DNA of 64,000 nucleotides from Mesorhizobium erdmanii USDA 3471. Its GTDB lineage: Bacteria > Pseudomonadota > Alphaproteobacteria > Rhizobiales > Rhizobiaceae. The notes below the pieces were generated by a model, which was not told where the DNA came from, searched no databases, and saw nothing but the letters and a program-made list of their open reading frames with translations. Every line of letters begins with the position of its first letter. Position 1 is the first letter of the stretch. This document shows positions 62,484-64,000 of this stretch, one piece after another. Made by a program: the position numbers and the translations under genes. The DNA is taken from the NCBI RefSeq assembly GCF_000472705.1, contig NZ_KI421455.1, positions 124,001 through 188,000 on the forward strand, given 5' to 3'.

Positions 62484-62535
62484 CAAATTCTCCGAAGGCG
62501 CGCCTCAACGCTCCGGAGTGGCCGTTGTTCCGATG

Positions 62536-63600
62536 TTAGACCCAGCCAGACAGTTCGCGCCGCACCATCGCCTCGATCACCGCCATGCCTTCGGCGCTGT
62601 CGTTGAGGCAAGGGATGTGGGCGAAATTCTTGCCGCCGGCGTGGTGGAAGGTCTCGGCCGCTTCCCTCCCGATCTCGTCCAGCGTCTCGATGCAGTCGAC
62701 GGAAAAGCCGGGATTGACGATGGCGATCGACTTGACGCCGTCCTTGCCGAGTTTCTCCACGGTCTTGTCGGTGTAAGGCTGCAGCCATTCCTGCGCGCCG
62801 AAGCGCGACTGGAAGGTGGTGATCAGTTTCTTTTCGTCCCAGCCCAGCCTGTCGCGCAACAGCCGCGTCGTCTTCAGGCAGTGGCAATGATAGGGATCGC
62901 CCTTCTCGAAATAGGGTTTGGGAATGCCGTGATAGGAGGTGATGACCACCTCCGGCTCGAAATCCAGCGTCGCCAGGTGCTGCTCGATCGAACGCGCCAG
63001 CGCCTCGATGTAGACGGGTTCGTCGTAGTAGGGTGGCACGCTGCGGATCGCGGGCGCGCGGCGCATTTTCATCAAGGCGCGAAACAGCTGGTCGTTGGCG
63101 GTCGCGGTGGTGGTCGCGGAATATTGCGGATAGAGCGGAAACGACAGAATGCGGTCGCAGCCTTGCGCAACCAACTTCTCAGCCACGCTCGCCGTTGAAG
63201 GGTTGCCATAGCGCATTGCCCAGTCGACGGTGACATCGGGCAGGTCGCGCAGCGCCTCCGCCAGTTTTTCGCCCTGGGCGCGGGTGTAGGTGCGCAGCGG
63301 CGACTCGTTCTTCTCACTGTTCCAGATCCTGGCGTAGTTGGCGCCCGACTTCTTCGGCCGCGAGGTCAGCACCAGGCCGTAGAGGATCGGATACCAGATC
63401 GCCCTGTTGAGCTCGATGACGCGCGGGTCGGACAGGAATTCGCGTAGGTAGCGCCACATCGGCTTGAACTCGGTGCCATCAGGCGTGCCGAGATTGACCA
63501 GCATGACGCCGACCTTGCCGGCCTTGACCGGCGGATGTCCGGCGGGTAACGGGCCGACGGCCTTCGCGGCTTTGGCATCGACTGGGGTGGAAAGCGTCAT
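62536..63600 (-). CDS. hemH: ferrochelatase
   Basis: A 354-aa HemH that inserts Fe(II) into protoporphyrin IX, the last step of haem synthesis. The N-terminus 'VGVMLVNLGTPDGTEFKPMW' and 'YLREFLSDPRVIELNR' match rhizobial HemH. The catalytic His lies in 'VVITSYHGIPKPYFEKGDPY', Cys-His in 'HCHCLKTTRLLRDRL', the acidic site near 'VNPGFSVDCIETLDEIGREA', then 'IPCLNDSAEGMAVIEAMVRR'. No 2Fe-2S C-terminal cysteines are present, as usual for this group. Monocistronic or followed by the oxidoreductase gene. Confidence 0.96.
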   Translation of the reverse strand: MTLSTPVDAKAAKAVGPLPAGHPPVKAGKVGVMLVNLGTPDGTEFKPMWRYLREFLSDPRVIELNRAIWYPILYGLVLTSRPKKSGANYARIWNSEKNESPLRTYTRAQGEKLAEALRDLPDVTVDWAMRYGNPSTASVAEKLVAQGCDRILSFPLYPQYSATTTATANDQLFRALMKMRRAPAIRSVPPYYDEPVYIEALARSIEQHLATLDFEPEVVITSYHGIPKPYFEKGDPYHCHCLKTTRLLRDRLGWDEKKLITTFQSRFGAQEWLQPYTDKTVEKLGKDGVKSIAIVNPGFSVDCIETLDEIGREAAETFHHAGGKNFAHIPCLNDSAEGMAVIEAMVRRELSGWV

Positions 63601-63684
63601 AAGGGTTCTCCAGGAGACGCGAACCTAACCATCTTGCGCGCTCGTTCAATGCTGCGTCTGGCCGCACCTTAGCTTGAAAACAGT

Positions 63685-63712
63685 AAACCCGCCCGGTTTC
63701 CCAGGCGGGTTT
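63685..63712 (-). terminator. terminator downstream of the LysM gene
   Basis: Perfect 9-bp stem AAACCCGCC/GGCGGGTTT with a 10-nt loop; read on the minus strand it is followed by TACTGTTTTC. It lies 24 bp after the LysM gene stop and 85 bp before hemH. Confidence 0.7.
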
Positions 63713-63735
63713 GTGTTGGAAGAGGCGAAGCGGCG

Positions 63736-64000
63736 TTACTTCGCCGGGATGGTCAGCGTCGCGCCAAGCTTGAGCTGATGGGGTCTTTGACCCTTGTTGG
63801 CCTCATAGATCAGTTTCCACTTGGTCGCATCGCCATAGGCTTTCTTGGCCAGATCCCAGTAGGTATCGCCGGCAACGATGACATGGCTGCCGGTACCGGG
63901 AGCGGCTTCAGCGGGCTTTGCCGGTTCTGCAGGCTTCGCGGGTTCTGCCGGCGCGGGTGCCGGAGCAGCTTCGGCCGGCTTTGCTGGTTCGGCCGGTGCA
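63736..64000 (-). CDS. LysM-domain protein (N-terminus cut by window edge)
   Basis: The minus-strand frame ends at TAA 63736-63738 and is open to the right edge; 87 residues are visible. The last ~50 form a LysM peptidoglycan-binding domain ('HVIVAGDTYWDLAKKAYGDA', 'KLIYEANKGQRPHQLKLGAT'). Before it is an Ala/Pro/Glu/Lys-rich repetitive linker (repeats of 'AEPAKPAE'), typical of exported cell-wall proteins. The missing N-terminus may hold a signal peptide or another domain. A role at the peptidoglycan layer is inferred from the domain. Confidence 0.88.
   Translation of the reverse strand, partial: APAEPAKPAEAAPAPAPAEPAKPAEPAKPAEAAPGTGSHVIVAGDTYWDLAKKAYGDATKWKLIYEANKGQRPHQLKLGATLTIPAK

Overview
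The window looks like chromosomal DNA of a Mesorhizobium-type member of the Hyphomicrobiales. Coding regions are GC-rich and densely packed. Several genes and elements are typical of rhizobia: cpdR, an MmgR-type small RNA, a ROSE-controlled small heat-shock gene, DUF1127, and three kinds of dispersed intergenic palindrome that I recognise from Mesorhizobium genomes. No phage, transposase, CRISPR array or plasmid function was seen. Species assignment is inference.

Left part (1-11.7 kb). An RpiR-type regulator (cut by the window edge) is divergent from a plus-strand run: an N-formylglutamate amidohydrolase-like protein, an APC permease, a glutamine-synthetase-like ligase, an aldehyde dehydrogenase and an iron-type alcohol dehydrogenase. 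The set resembles a gamma-glutamyl-amine or amino-alcohol catabolic route. A separate ABC importer follows (binding protein, two permeases, ATPase), preceded by three Pho-box-like repeats at exact 11-bp spacing. 11.7-16 kb holds a decayed glutathione S-transferase, a CPA1 antiporter, an EEP-family hydrolase and a DMT transporter.

Minus-strand catabolic block (16-32 kb). Fifteen consecutive minus-strand genes run from a LacI-type regulator at 32 kb to an MFS transporter at 16 kb. They comprise a Gfo/Idh/MocA dehydrogenase, CoA-transferase, enoyl-CoA hydratase, aldehyde dehydrogenase, a complete sugar-type ABC importer, two GMC oxidoreductases flanking an SDR, a Dabb protein and the MFS transporter. 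Divergent from the regulator is a DUF993 protein. Two near-identical LacI-type operators lie over the two divergent promoters, so the proximal genes and DUF993 probably form one regulon.

Fucose locus (33.5-38.7 kb). gmd and fcl make GDP-L-fucose. They are followed by two tandem paralogues (468 and 471 aa) that I read as NodZ/GT23-like fucosyltransferases carrying a TPR-like C-terminal half. Between the paralogues lie a dispersed repeat, whose first bases form the stop codon of copy 1, and a fossil of the 3' end of an fcl gene. This is the most interesting part of the window. A tRNA-Val(GAC) gene follows.

Right part (38.9-64 kb). Mostly core genes: cpdR; a second formylglutamate-amidohydrolase-like gene; an MmgR-type sRNA divergent from a histidinol-phosphatase-like gene; an AraC regulator; DUF1127 and a 51-aa Cys protein; an alpha/beta hydrolase; hsp20 with a sigma-32-type promoter and ROSE thermometer; threonine aldolase; gltB-gltD; a DUF459/SGNH protein; a lytic transglycosylase; galU; a beta-barrel outer-membrane protein; kdsD; NfeD and SPFH proteins; a DAO-type oxidoreductase; hemH; and a LysM protein cut by the right edge.
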